From Actinoplanes sp. M2I2 (GTDB lineage Bacteria > Actinomycetota > Actinomycetes > Mycobacteriales > Micromonosporaceae), in NCBI RefSeq assembly GCF_023544445.1, contig NZ_JALPVJ010000012.1, forward strand, positions 242,513-306,512: a DNA stretch of 64,000 bases, given 5' to 3'. Below the pieces are notes generated by a model, which saw only the letters and a list, made by a program, of their open reading frames with translations, ran no database searches and was not told the DNA's origin. The translations under genes and the position numbers were made by a program. Positions 8,896 through 17,884 of this stretch are shown here, piece after piece. Each line of letters starts with the position of its first letter. Position 1 is the first letter of the stretch.

Positions 8896-10089
8896 ATGCA
8901 GACCGACCCCAACCGGATGATCCTCCGCCGCCTGGCGCAGTTCCTCGCGCTCTTCGGGATGGCGCTGCTCGGCATGTTCGACGTCGCGCAGGGCCTCTTG
9001 ACCCGGGCCGAGGTGCTGGGCCTGATCCAGGTCGGGCTGGCGCTGGCCGCGGCCGCGGTGTGGTTGCCGGTGCACCGCCCGGGATCGCCCCGGCTGCCCA
9101 CGGCGGCGATGGCGCTGGGCGGGTTCTCGCTGCTCGTCACCGTCGGCATCGCGGTCACCTCGCCGCCCGGTGGCTCGTACGGGACCAGCTGGGGTCTCGC
9201 CGAGTCGGCCGGGCTGCTCGGCGTCTGCTACGTCGTCGCCCGCCACTCCACCGCCGGCCGGGGCGCGATCGCGCTGCTCATCGTCGGGGCGGCGGTCAGC
9301 TTCGCGCCGCTGCGCAGCGGGCAGGAGGCCATCTACGTCATCTTCGGGCTGATCCAGGCCCTGGCCGCGGCCGCGGTCATCGGCCTCGGCATCTACCTGC
9401 GCGTGATCGAGGGCTCCCGGCAGCGGGCGGTCGACGCGGTCCGGGCCGAGCAGCGCGCCGAGTTCGCCCGCGACCTGCACGACTTCATCGCCCACCACGT
9501 CACCGGCATCGTGGTGCAGGCGCAGGGGGCCAAGTTCATCGCCGAGCAGGACCCGCAGCGGGTGCTGCACGCGCTCGACCAGATCGAGCGGGCCGGCGCC
9601 GAGACGATGGCCTCGATGCGCCGGATGGTCGGCGTGCTGCGCGATCCCGAGTCGAAGCCGGACGCGCCGCTGGCCCCGGTGGCCGGCGTGCACGACTTGG
9701 GTGTCCTGCTCGAGCAGTTCAACTCGGCGGGCGGCGCCAAGGCCCGGATCCACCTGGACGGCGACCTGGACGGCCTGCCCGTCGAGATCTCCACCTCGGC
9801 CTACCGGGTCGTGATGGAGGCGCTGACCAACGTGCGCCAGCACGCGCCCGACGCGACGGCGGCCGACGTGTGGATCCGGCGCACGCCCGAGTGGCTGCTG
9901 GTCCGGATAGCCAACGACGGAGTGATCACGGCGAGGGCCGGCACGCCGCGCGAGCGACCGGGGTACGGTCTCGTGGGCCTGACCGAGCGGGTCCGCGCGG
10001 TGGCCGGCCGGATCACCGCCATGCCCGGCATCGAAGGCGGCTGGGTGGTCGACGCCGCGTTCCCCATCGACCCGAGGACGGACCCTTGA
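8896..10089 (+). CDS. Membrane sensor histidine kinase (DesK/LiaS class)
   Basis: 397 aa from the ATG at 8896; an in-frame GTG at 8890 is an alternative. The N-terminal half holds about five to six short hydrophobic helices (about 12-170) with little extracellular sequence, an intramembrane-sensing layout. HisKA_3 follows with H195 in ARDLHDFIAHHVTG, then a HATPase with EALTNVRQHAP (N box) and GYGLVGLTERV (G box). The partner regulator overlaps its stop. Divergence from the ABC exporter suggests the pair senses an envelope stress or substrate and controls the transporter. No Shine-Dalgarno is visible, consistent with a leaderless transcript. Confidence 0.9.
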   Translation: MQTDPNRMILRRLAQFLALFGMALLGMFDVAQGLLTRAEVLGLIQVGLALAAAAVWLPVHRPGSPRLPTAAMALGGFSLLVTVGIAVTSPPGGSYGTSWGLAESAGLLGVCYVVARHSTAGRGAIALLIVGAAVSFAPLRSGQEAIYVIFGLIQALAAAAVIGLGIYLRVIEGSRQRAVDAVRAEQRAEFARDLHDFIAHHVTGIVVQAQGAKFIAEQDPQRVLHALDQIERAGAETMASMRRMVGVLRDPESKPDAPLAPVAGVHDLGVLLEQFNSAGGAKARIHLDGDLDGLPVEISTSAYRVVMEALTNVRQHAPDATAADVWIRRTPEWLLVRIANDGVITARAGTPRERPGYGLVGLTERVRAVAGRITAMPGIEGGWVVDAAFPIDPRTDP

Positions 10090-10724
10090 TCCGCGTACTG
10101 ATCGCCGACGACCAGGCCATGGTCCGCACCGGCTTCGGCATGATCATCGGCGCTCAGCCCGACATGGAGGTCGTGGGCGAGGCGGCCGACGGCGTCGAGG
10201 CGGTGGCGCTGGCCCGCAAGCTGAGGCCCGACGTGGCCCTGCTGGACATCCGGATGCCGAAGATGGACGGCCTGGAGGCGCTGCGCCTGCTCTCCGGTCC
10301 CGGCGTCACCGACCCGGTCAAGGTCGTCGTGGTCACCACCTTCGACCTGGACGAGTACGTGCATCAGGCGCTGCGCAACGGCGCGGCCGGCTTCCTGCTC
10401 AAGGACTCGGGCCCGGCCCTGCTCATCGAGGCCGTCCGGGCGGCGGTCTCGGGTGACGCGCTGATCAGCCCGTCCATCACCGTGCGCCTCCTGGAGCACC
10501 TGTCACCCCCGGCCCCGTCGGGCGACGACGGCGGCCTGTCGCCGCGTGAGCTGGACGTCGTCCGCCTGGCCGCCAAGGGCCTGACCAACGCCGAGATCGC
10601 CGCGCAGCTGTTCATCTCGATCGGCACGGTCAAGACCCACGTGGGCAGCGTCATGACCAAGCTGAACGCCCGCAACCGCGTCGAGATCGCCGCCTGGGCC
10701 TGGGAACGCCGGCTGCTGGGCTGA
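10086..10724 (+). CDS. NarL/FixJ-family response regulator (LuxR-type HTH)
   Basis: 212 aa from TTG, which overlaps the kinase stop (TTGA), so translation is coupled. The receiver domain (1-120) has acidic residues in LIADDQAMVR, phosphoacceptor D54 in ALLDIRMPKMDG, a Thr in VVTTFDLDEYV and the Lys in FLLKDSGPA. The LuxR HTH (about 148-212) reads LSPRELDVVRLAAKGLTNAEIA and ends in the recognition helix region GTVKTHVGSVMTKL. It is the cognate regulator of the upstream kinase and is predicted to control the divergent ABC exporter. No other start gives a sensible N terminus. Confidence 0.93.
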   Translation: MIRVLIADDQAMVRTGFGMIIGAQPDMEVVGEAADGVEAVALARKLRPDVALLDIRMPKMDGLEALRLLSGPGVTDPVKVVVVTTFDLDEYVHQALRNGAAGFLLKDSGPALLIEAVRAAVSGDALISPSITVRLLEHLSPPAPSGDDGGLSPRELDVVRLAAKGLTNAEIAAQLFISIGTVKTHVGSVMTKLNARNRVEIAAWAWERRLLG

Positions 10725-10759
10725 CCGAGCCGTCGTTCCTGCCCTTCCGCGGACGCGGT

Positions 10760-10765
10760 TAACCT
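10760..10765 (+). promoter_or_regulatory. -10 hexamer TAACCT of a leaderless transcript
   Basis: TAACCT ends 7 nt before the ATG at 10773, and there is no Shine-Dalgarno in between. Transcription would start at the A of the start codon. This supports 10773 as the first codon of the three-gene oxidative demethylase operon. Confidence 0.45.
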
Positions 10766-10772
10766 GTCCCGC

Positions 10773-11252
10773 ATGCGCGGTGACGACACGCCCTTCCCGG
10801 CGCGGCTGACGGTGCCGCGGTGGCCGTCGGGGGTGCCCGATCTGCCCCGGGCCCTGGCTTGGACGTTCGTGCGCGCGGGCTGCGCCGGCTCCGCCCGGTG
10901 TGCGATCGGGCGGTGGCGCACGCAGGAGCCGGCCGGGGTCGTCGAGGCCGGTGATCTGCCGGCCGGCTTCTTCGAGGGCCGGCTGGTGGGCTGGCGGCTG
11001 GCGGTCTGTGGTGAGGCCGGCCGGGTCGCCCGGGTGGTGGCCGCCGCGACCGCCGCCGGGCTGCTCGACGAGGAGATCGTGGTCAACGTGGAGAGCACCG
11101 CGTCGGCCCGCTGGTTCTGCCCGGCGTGCGGCGCGACGACGACCGTGCCGGCGGGCGCCGGGTCGGCCGGGTGCGACGGCTGCGGCCGGCGCCTGCAGCC
11201 GCGCGAGCACTGGTCGCCCGCCTCCGGCCAGTTCCTCTGCGACGCGTCGTGA
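10773..11252 (+). CDS. DmmA-like subunit of a dimethylamine monooxygenase-type system
   Basis: 159 aa. Two CxxC pairs near the C terminus (FCPACGA and GCDGCGRRL) form a probable zinc ribbon after an alpha/beta region. The segment WFCPACGATTTV and the tail REHWSPASGQFLCDAS resemble the small DmmA-type accessory subunit that accompanies DUF3445 oxidases. Its stop overlaps the next gene (GTGA) and that gene overlaps the third, so the three are one translation unit. Function of the small subunit is poorly defined; a role in complex assembly or electron transfer is inference. Identification leans strongly on the neighbours. Confidence 0.65.
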   Translation: MRGDDTPFPARLTVPRWPSGVPDLPRALAWTFVRAGCAGSARCAIGRWRTQEPAGVVEAGDLPAGFFEGRLVGWRLAVCGEAGRVARVVAAATAAGLLDEEIVVNVESTASARWFCPACGATTTVPAGAGSAGCDGCGRRLQPREHWSPASGQFLCDAS

Positions 11253-12178
11253 CGACGTACCGCGTCGCCGGTCGCCGGTCCGGTGGTCCCGGCGTCCTCG
11301 AGCTCACCCTCGTGCCGGACGACGGAGCGCAGCCGGCCCCGTACGTCCCGGGCTCGCATCTGCCGGTGCGGGCGGGCGGGGTGGTGAACGCCTACTCGCT
11401 GCTCGACGACGGCTGCCGCCCCTCGGCGTACCGGATCGGGGTGCGCCGCGGTTGCCCGGGCGGCGGTTCGGCCTGGCTGCACGACAACGCCCGGACCGGT
11501 ACGACGCTCGTCGCCGGGCCGCCGCGGTCGGCCTTCGCCCCGGTGCTCTCGGCCCGCTCGCACCTGCTGCTCGGCGCGGGCATCGGCGTCACCCCGCTGC
11601 TCTCGCACCTGCGGGCCGCGCGCCGCTGGGGACGACAGGTCGAGCTCGTCGTCGGCTCCGGGGCCGGCCGCGACGTCTTCGCATCCGAGCTCGACGACCT
11701 GGCGCCTCCGCGAACGACCCGCGTCGTCGGGCGGGCGGCCTTGCGGGCCGCGGTCCGGGAAGCCCTGTCACGGCAGCCGATCGGCACCCACGCGTACGCC
11801 TGCGGGCCGGACGGCTTCGCCGCGGAGGTCCGGAGCGCGGCCGCCGACCTCGCCTGGCCGGCCGGACGACTGCACATCGAGCATTTCGACGCCCCGCAGC
11901 TCGACGCGGGCGACCCGTTCACGGCCGAGCTCGGCGACACCGGCCGGGAGCTGCACGTGCCGGCCGGGACGAGCCTGCTGCACGCGCTGGACGCGGCCGG
12001 TGTCCGGCTGGACCGGATGTGCGAGCGCGGCGTGTGCGGCCGGTGCGAGGTGGGCGTGCGCAGCGGCGACATCCGGCACCGCGACCTCGTGCTCGGCCCG
12101 GCCGACCGGGCCCGCGGCGACGTGATGCTCGCGTGTGTCTCGCGCGGATCCACCACCCTCCGGCTGGAGGTGCCATGA
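11249..12178 (+). CDS. Flavin reductase with C-terminal [2Fe-2S] domain (phthalate dioxygenase reductase family)
   Basis: 309 aa from a GTG that overlaps the preceding stop. Order: a flavin-binding barrel (about 1-95, with NAYSLLDDG in the place of the RxYS flavin motif), an NAD-binding domain (about 100-215, starting LLLGAGIGVTPLLSHL and including YACGPDGFA), and a plant-type ferredoxin (about 225-309) with Cys ligands in CERGVCGRC and a distal MLACVS. It would pass electrons from NAD(P)H through flavin and the iron-sulfur cluster to the heme oxygenase encoded next. The flavin motif has Asn where many relatives have Arg. Confidence 0.85.
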   Translation: MTTYRVAGRRSGGPGVLELTLVPDDGAQPAPYVPGSHLPVRAGGVVNAYSLLDDGCRPSAYRIGVRRGCPGGGSAWLHDNARTGTTLVAGPPRSAFAPVLSARSHLLLGAGIGVTPLLSHLRAARRWGRQVELVVGSGAGRDVFASELDDLAPPRTTRVVGRAALRAAVREALSRQPIGTHAYACGPDGFAAEVRSAAADLAWPAGRLHIEHFDAPQLDAGDPFTAELGDTGRELHVPAGTSLLHALDAAGVRLDRMCERGVCGRCEVGVRSGDIRHRDLVLGPADRARGDVMLACVSRGSTTLRLEVP

Positions 12179-13140
12179 GCGCCGAGACCCCGCCGCACCG
12201 GTTCGCCTGGCCGTTCGACGGGCAGCCGTACCGCTTCTTCACCAACGTCGAGCCGGCCGGGGCCGAGGTGCGCACCGCGGGCGGCTCGTGGGGCGCGACG
12301 GTCTTCCAGGCCGACGAGGCCTATCCCGAGGTCATCGCCGAGCGCCGCGAGATCCTGCGCCGCCGGCCGCGGGCGGCGGCCGCGCTCCCCCACATGCACG
12401 CCGCCGAGTGGGACGCCCTCACGTGGGTGTTCGAACGGTTCGCGGCCGAGCACCCCCGGGTCGCCACCGCCGATCTCACCGACCCCTCCCGCGTACGGTG
12501 GCGCAACACCGTCACCGGCTCGGAGCTCGACCTCACCCAGGACGGCACCGCCCACCCCCTGGCGGTCGCCGCGCACGAAGTCGCCGAGGACCTGTTCCTG
12601 CTCGACCTGCGCGACGGCGCGCTACGACTGGACGCGGTGGCGGCCACCTTCGTCGCCTCGTGGTCGAGCACGTTCTCGCTCGGGATGTCGTTCTCCGACC
12701 TGCACGGGCCGATCCCCCGCCTGCACGGGTCGGGCATGGTCGCCCGCACCGAGCGCTTCCTGCGCGCGCTGCAGCCCGGCGAGGTTGTGCGCCGGCTGAA
12801 CTGGAGCATGCAGCCGACCGGCGACCTGGACGCGAGCGTGGACGCCCGGCACACCTGGCCCGGCGAGGACGACCTGCGCCGCCGGGTCGTCGCCGATCCC
12901 GGAACGCTGCGGCTACGCATCGAGATCCAGCACCTGACCGCGCTCCCGGCGACCGGCGCCATCCTCTTCACGATCGCCACCCAGCTGACGCCGCTGGCCC
13001 GCCTGGTGACCGTGCCCGAGTGGCGCGACCAGCTCGAGCTGGTGCTGAGCGAGCTGCCCGAGGACATGGCCGCGTACAAGAGCTTCGCCGACGTCCGCGA
13101 GCCGGTGCTCGCCTACCTCTCCTCCCGGTCGGCCAGCTGA
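12175..13140 (+). CDS. DUF3445 heme-dependent oxidative N-demethylase
   Basis: 321 aa from an ATG in ATGA overlap with the reductase gene. It matches the DUF3445 family (HODM and the dimethylamine monooxygenase catalytic subunit): N-terminal FAWPFDGQPYRFFTNVEP, ALPHMHAAEW, and the conserved SGMVARTERFLRALQPGE, NWSMQPTGDLD and LRIEIQHLTALPATGAILFTI blocks. The published HODM structure shows a PAS-like fold with b-type heme that demethylates dimethylamine. The reductase next door supplies electrons. The substrate here may be dimethylamine or another N-methyl compound. It ends 10 bp from the convergent NACHT gene without an obvious terminator. Confidence 0.85.
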   Translation: MSAETPPHRFAWPFDGQPYRFFTNVEPAGAEVRTAGGSWGATVFQADEAYPEVIAERREILRRRPRAAAALPHMHAAEWDALTWVFERFAAEHPRVATADLTDPSRVRWRNTVTGSELDLTQDGTAHPLAVAAHEVAEDLFLLDLRDGALRLDAVAATFVASWSSTFSLGMSFSDLHGPIPRLHGSGMVARTERFLRALQPGEVVRRLNWSMQPTGDLDASVDARHTWPGEDDLRRRVVADPGTLRLRIEIQHLTALPATGAILFTIATQLTPLARLVTVPEWRDQLELVLSELPEDMAAYKSFADVREPVLAYLSSRSAS

Positions 13141-13150
13141 ACGCCGTCTT

Positions 13151-15511
13151 CTAGAGCGAGCCGACGCGGGCCGGCCGGGTTCGCTCCGGCGTCGGCGGAC
13201 GGCCGGGCTCGTGTTGCTCGTGCTGCCAAGCCAGCCGCGCCCGGATCTCCTCGTGGCGGAACTCGTAGACCGCGCCCACCCGCCGGAGCAGTCCGGCGGT
13301 CTCGGCGGCGCGCAGGAACGCCATCAGGCGCACCGGCAACCGGCCGCGCAGCCGGAACCAGCACACGGCGATCAGGAAGCCCGGCGCCGCGTTGTAGTAG
13401 CAGGCCACGATCAGGCCGATCGACGCGCCGAAGAGCAGTCCGTGCAACGGGCGCACCAGCACCGGCTGTCCCAGCGGCTCGAGCAGGCGCCGCAACGGGC
13501 CCACCACGAGCGCGATCGAGCCGCTCGAGACCAGGCCGACCGTGACCAGGCAGCCGGCGGTGGCCAGCCAGTCGCACCGCAGCGTGTGCACCGGCGTGGC
13601 CCCGACATGGCGGATCGCCGGCTGATTGAGCCAGCGCAACAGGCCGGCCACGACGCCGATCGGGATGCCGGCGACGAGACCGAAGAAGACGGCCAGCGTG
13701 ACGCCGTACGCCGGACCGCCCCGCAACAGCCCGACCACGCCGCCGGCCGCCCCCACCGCGGTGGCCGACGTGATGGCCACCGCGACGTGCGGCAGCGGGT
13801 TGCCCAGGCGGCTGCCCCGACTGCGCAGGGTCACCCGGGACGGCCGGGCCGGCTGGTCGAGCCGCACCAGCAGCCGGGCGCTGAACGTCGCCACCGCGAC
13901 CCCGGAGGAGACGGCGATCCACATCCCGGCGAAGTGACGGTCGGGCCCGACCCAGGGCCAGAGCTCGTGCAGGACGGCCACCGCCGCCGCCGGCACAGCG
14001 CCGACCCCGGCCACGGCCAGAGCTGTCCGGCCGGCCGGAACACCGGGCATCAGGGTGTCCTTGGCCAGCACCACGAGGAGCACAGCGACCGGGATCTGCA
14101 CCGCGTCGGCCACCGCCACCCCGGGCCCCATCTGCAGGGCGCCCACCGCGACGACGATGAGGAACGCGGTCAGCGCGGCCGGACCGGCGGCCCGTCGCAG
14201 CCGTCTGGCCCGCAGGAGGCCGAGCAACACGCCGGTGAACGTCCCGATCGCCAGCCCGCGGGTGAGCCCGGGCGGCATGACCAGGGCCAGCTGATAGGCC
14301 GGCAGCAGGCTCGCCGCGGCCCCCACGGCGAGCACCCGGCTCGGCACCCCGTCGGGCGCCCGCCACCAGGCGACGCTGCGCGCCTTGAGTTGTCCGAGCC
14401 GATAGGCCACGTAGGACAGCGGGGTGCGCAGGTCCGCGTCGAGGGCGGCGAGATAGTCGTCGAGCAACCGGTCGCCCGCCTCCCGGGCGGAACGCCGGCG
14501 CACCTGTTCGAGAAACTCCTCGACCTGCTCGCGGGTCCGATAGGTGCGCAGAGCGACGTCGAGCAGCAGGGGCGAGCGCAGGAGCTCGTGCACCGCCCGC
14601 TCCGCACCCCGCTTGCGCCGGGTCACCGCGTCCCAGCCGGCTGCGGCGGGCAGCCGGGCGGCCATGAACCGCAGATAGCCGCGTACGGCCGAACCGGGTG
14701 ACGGCCGCAGGTGCAGCACCCGCTCCGGCCCCGTGGTCAGAGCGCCGAGGTCGGCCCGGCGCGCCGGACGGGACAGCACGACCAGTGGCCGGTCGAGCGG
14801 AATGGTCGCGTTGATCTGGGCCATGGCGTGCTCGAGCCGGGTCTCCCCGAGCCGGTCCAGTCCATCCAGGATGATCAGCACGTCGTCGCAGTAGACCAGC
14901 TGATTCACCCGGTCGTCGCCGAGCGCGTCGGCCGCGCGATAGGTGAGCGCGAGCTGACGGTCGAGCCACGACCGGAACGACTCGTCCTCGACGTTCCAGC
15001 TGTTTACCGAGACCAGCAGGGGCAGTTCACGGCGATCGGCCCGGCGCAGGCCGAGCGTCAGCATCAGAGCGAGGGTGGTCTTGCCGCTGCCGGAGGCGCC
15101 CAGCACGACGACGCGCCGGCCGGATCGTGGGGTCGCCGCGGCCAGTGCGGCCTGATACTGCTCGGCACTCCCCGCCGGGTCGCCGGCGCCGGCCGGCAGC
15201 GGTGTGGTCGAGCCGGCCCGGCACAGCTGTGGTGGCAGGAAGTAGTGCTGGTAGATCCCTTCGTCGCTGGCCGTCGGGCCGTGCAGCGCGTCGATCTGGT
15301 CGCCCAGGCTGTCGCGGACCTGGCTGATGCTCTGCGGCGGCGCCTCGCGGGTGAACAACCCGAACAGGGCCGCGCCGAGGGTGACCAGCAGCGCCAGCAC
15401 GCTCGCCAGCTGGTCGGCCCGTTCGAGCCCGTCGGCTGACAGGATGTACGCCACGGCGGCGACCGCGGCCACCGTGAGCCCGACACTGAGAAACCGCTTC
15501 GACCTTCGCAT
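13151..15511 (-). CDS. Multi-pass membrane NACHT-type STAND NTPase
   Basis: 786 aa from the ATG at 15511. The frame stays open to 15796, but that leader is unconserved and low in complexity. Two N-terminal membrane helices (about 8-25 and 34-53) precede the NTPase, with Walker A GASGSGKT (138-145) and Walker B VLIILDGLDR (211-220), then sensor-like VVLSRPARRADL. About ten hydrophobic helices (about 400-735) follow. The cytosolic tail LLRRVGAVYEFRHEEIRARLA is typical of actinobacterial NACHT membrane proteins. STAND NTPases are ligand-triggered switches, and some bacterial ones act in phage defence. It is 73 bp downstream of an NB-ARC gene on the same strand. No effector enzyme domain is visible; membrane action is inference. 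Confidence 0.8.
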   Translation of the reverse strand: MRRSKRFLSVGLTVAAVAAVAYILSADGLERADQLASVLALLVTLGAALFGLFTREAPPQSISQVRDSLGDQIDALHGPTASDEGIYQHYFLPPQLCRAGSTTPLPAGAGDPAGSAEQYQAALAAATPRSGRRVVVLGASGSGKTTLALMLTLGLRRADRRELPLLVSVNSWNVEDESFRSWLDRQLALTYRAADALGDDRVNQLVYCDDVLIILDGLDRLGETRLEHAMAQINATIPLDRPLVVLSRPARRADLGALTTGPERVLHLRPSPGSAVRGYLRFMAARLPAAAGWDAVTRRKRGAERAVHELLRSPLLLDVALRTYRTREQVEEFLEQVRRRSAREAGDRLLDDYLAALDADLRTPLSYVAYRLGQLKARSVAWWRAPDGVPSRVLAVGAAASLLPAYQLALVMPPGLTRGLAIGTFTGVLLGLLRARRLRRAAGPAALTAFLIVVAVGALQMGPGVAVADAVQIPVAVLLVVLAKDTLMPGVPAGRTALAVAGVGAVPAAAVAVLHELWPWVGPDRHFAGMWIAVSSGVAVATFSARLLVRLDQPARPSRVTLRSRGSRLGNPLPHVAVAITSATAVGAAGGVVGLLRGGPAYGVTLAVFFGLVAGIPIGVVAGLLRWLNQPAIRHVGATPVHTLRCDWLATAGCLVTVGLVSSGSIALVVGPLRRLLEPLGQPVLVRPLHGLLFGASIGLIVACYYNAAPGFLIAVCWFRLRGRLPVRLMAFLRAAETAGLLRRVGAVYEFRHEEIRARLAWQHEQHEPGRPPTPERTRPARVGSL

Positions 15512-15584
15512 GCCTCGACAGTTGTCGGCGCCTCGCCGGGCTCCACGCGGCCCGCACCGAACCGGACGAACCCGTACGACCGCC

Positions 15585-17846
15585 TCAGCCGGACAGGACG
15601 TCGCGCCACTCACGCAGGACGGCCTCGAACTTGGTGGTCTGGCGGTTGCGCTCGCCGTAGCGGTCGAGCAGCCGCGCGTGGACGCGCGCCAAAAGGTCGA
15701 CGGTGCTCGCCGGACCGTGCCGGAGCCCGAGGACGTAGGCGAGGTTGCCCAGGGAGCCGAGCGTGTAGAGGTGATCCGGTCCGAGCCTCTCGGCACAGTC
15801 CGCGTGCACCTCGGCCAGCACCAGGATCGCCTCGTCGATCCGCCCGGCCTCGGCCAGCCAGAAGCCGTGCCCGTTACGCGAGATCAGCGTGTGCTCGGCC
15901 ATCCGGCCCAGCCGGGCAGTCCGCTCGCGCACGAGCAACCCGAACTCCTCGGCCGCGCCGGCCGGGTCGCCGGCCCGGCCGCGGAAATAGGCCAGGTCGT
16001 TGCGCACGGTCGGAGCCTCGGCGTGGCCGGCCCCGAGTTCGGCGATGAGCGCGCCGAGCAGCGGGATCGCCGCCTCCGGGCGCTCGTGCCCGAGCCAGCG
16101 GGCGTGGTAGATCCGCGCGTCCAGGGCGAGCGGATCGCCCGGGCCCCGGACCCGTTGCCAGTCCTCGATCAGCGACGCCGCCATCTCCGCGGCGACGTCG
16201 TAGTACTCGGCGACGCCGCGCCGGTACATCTCCTCGTGGCGCAATCGCAGGACGTCGGGGTGATCGGCGCCGAGCACGGTTGCGGCCCTCTTCGCCGCGC
16301 CGGCGAGGTGATCGATCGCGGCCTCGATCCCGCCCGCCGCCGCCATGCTGCGGGCGGTCTCGAACACCAGCCGATGCACCCCGCCGGCGAGGAGGCTGTC
16401 GTCCATCAGGGCCGAGGCGTTGGCGTGGAACCGGGCGCGCTGCTCGGGGTCGTCCCCGGCGCCGGGCCAGATCTCCAGCAGCGCCTCGGCGCAGACGCGC
16501 CGCAGCCCGGTCAGAACCTCGGCCGGCGTGTCCTCCCGCGTGACCCGCTGCACCAGCGAGTGCACGCGGACGCGGCCGTGGTCGATCTGATCGATGTCGA
16601 CCAGGCTGACCCGGCGCAGGCAGCGCAGGGCACTCCGGGCGTCGTCCGCTCCGATCCCCAGGGCCGAGGTGACCGCCGCGGTGGTGAAGACGGTCTCCGG
16701 GATGCCGTCCGGGTCGAGCAGCGCAGCCACCCGCAGCACCGGGGTGGCCAGGCCGGCCGGGCGCAGGCCGTCGGCGTGCCGCAACGAGAGGGCCAGGGTG
16801 GCGGCGACGGCCGCGGTCTGGTCGTCGGGCAGGGTCTCGGGCGCGGCCTCGCGGAGCGGGAGCCGCCGCAGCTGGTCCAGATAGTCCGAACACGTCCAGT
16901 CGACGTCGAGCTGATGGACGACCGCCTGGGAGAGGGCGAGCGGCAGACCACCGAGCTCGGCGACGAGCTCCTCGGCGCCGGCGGCCAGCTGTGGCCGGGC
17001 GGCCAGCTTGGCGTGGACGTAGGCCGATGCCGCGGACGGGCCGAAGGAGGCGAGCCGGAGCATCTCCCGTCCGTCGGTGGTCAAGGACGCGTCGGTACGC
17101 CGGGTGGTCACCACGGTCCGGCCGGTCTCGGTGGCGGGCGGCCACAGCCCGCGCAGATCGGCCGGGTCGGCGAGGTCGTCGAGCACGACCAGCCAGCGCC
17201 GGTCGGTGGTCTCGAGCCATTCCAGCAACCGCGCGGCCGGGTCCCCGTCCTCGTCGTCGTCACCGATCCGGGCCCACGCGAGCCGATAGGCGTCGAGGAT
17301 GCGGTGCCGCGCGCCGGCCTGCACCCAGATCAGCTCGTCGATCTCCCCGGCGTCCCAGAGCTGCCGGGCCAGGCGCGTGGCCACCTGGGTCTTCCCTACC
17401 CCACCGAGCCCGGAGAGCACGTGCTGCCGCGGCCCGGGAGCGGAGAACGCCGCCGCCAGCCCCCGGTCCTGGTAGCTCCCGGCGGGGTGTGGCACCACAC
17501 CGATCCAGCGCCGCTCCTCGGCCGGCGGTGGTGGCCCGTCGTGATCGACCGGTGCCGGCGTCCTGGGCAGCCGCATCCAGCGCTCCAGCCAGGCATTGCG
17601 CTCCAGAGCACGACCGGGCCAGGTGCCGCGGTCGCTTCGCGCATACTCCTCGCAGGCGTGCAGGAACGTCTCGAGCGTCAGCCATCGTGGCCGGGACGGG
17701 CCCTTGAGCAGGTCGTTCAGGGTCGAACGGGCGAGCCCGTGGGGAGCACGACGGAACCAGCCGTCGCTGGGCTGACCCACGGCGGCCCGCAGATCACGCA
17801 GATCACGCTTGAAGGCGGCGAGGTCGTCGCCGCCGGAACCGGTCAC
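15585..17846 (-). CDS. NB-ARC STAND ATPase with N-terminal helical/XRE-like region and TPR repeats
   Basis: 753 aa from GTG. Residues about 5-95 form a helical region resembling the XRE-like N terminus of actinobacterial STAND proteins (ARSTLNDLLKGPSRPRW). The NB-ARC core has P-loop SGLGGVGKT (145-153), kinase-2 WLVVLDDL (218-225), VVTTRR (sensor I), and GGLPLAL (the GxP/LPLA motif). A winged-helix region follows (about 370-450), then about 300 residues of TPR-like helices with repeating Ala/Leu spacing. It is probably a ligand-sensing switch protein. The gene sits between a NACHT NTPase and a small membrane protein on the same strand. A direct repeat lies 22 nt upstream. The ligand and partner are unknown. 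Confidence 0.82.
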   Translation of the reverse strand: MTGSGGDDLAAFKRDLRDLRAAVGQPSDGWFRRAPHGLARSTLNDLLKGPSRPRWLTLETFLHACEEYARSDRGTWPGRALERNAWLERWMRLPRTPAPVDHDGPPPPAEERRWIGVVPHPAGSYQDRGLAAAFSAPGPRQHVLSGLGGVGKTQVATRLARQLWDAGEIDELIWVQAGARHRILDAYRLAWARIGDDDEDGDPAARLLEWLETTDRRWLVVLDDLADPADLRGLWPPATETGRTVVTTRRTDASLTTDGREMLRLASFGPSAASAYVHAKLAARPQLAAGAEELVAELGGLPLALSQAVVHQLDVDWTCSDYLDQLRRLPLREAAPETLPDDQTAAVAATLALSLRHADGLRPAGLATPVLRVAALLDPDGIPETVFTTAAVTSALGIGADDARSALRCLRRVSLVDIDQIDHGRVRVHSLVQRVTREDTPAEVLTGLRRVCAEALLEIWPGAGDDPEQRARFHANASALMDDSLLAGGVHRLVFETARSMAAAGGIEAAIDHLAGAAKRAATVLGADHPDVLRLRHEEMYRRGVAEYYDVAAEMAASLIEDWQRVRGPGDPLALDARIYHARWLGHERPEAAIPLLGALIAELGAGHAEAPTVRNDLAYFRGRAGDPAGAAEEFGLLVRERTARLGRMAEHTLISRNGHGFWLAEAGRIDEAILVLAEVHADCAERLGPDHLYTLGSLGNLAYVLGLRHGPASTVDLLARVHARLLDRYGERNRQTTKFEAVLREWRDVLSG

Positions 17847-17867
17847 CGTTCCATCGGATCACGTAAA

Positions 17868-17882
17868 TGTGAACAGTGTGAA
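17868..17882. promoter_or_regulatory. Direct repeat TGTGAA-cag-TGTGAA upstream of the NB-ARC gene
   Basis: Two perfect 6-bp repeats are separated by 3 bp (TTCACA-ctg-TTCACA on the coding strand), 22 bp before the GTG at 17846. It is AT-richer than its surroundings and lies in the only gap between the 62-aa gene and the NB-ARC gene. It could be a regulator site or part of a promoter. Confidence 0.3.
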
Positions 17883-17884
17883 GA

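Noticed and set aside
15512..15796. N-terminal extension of the NACHT frame upstream of the ATG at 15511
   Set aside because: It is Ser/Arg-rich, overlaps the NB-ARC gene end and lacks a ribosome site; the start at 15511 gives a clean membrane helix.
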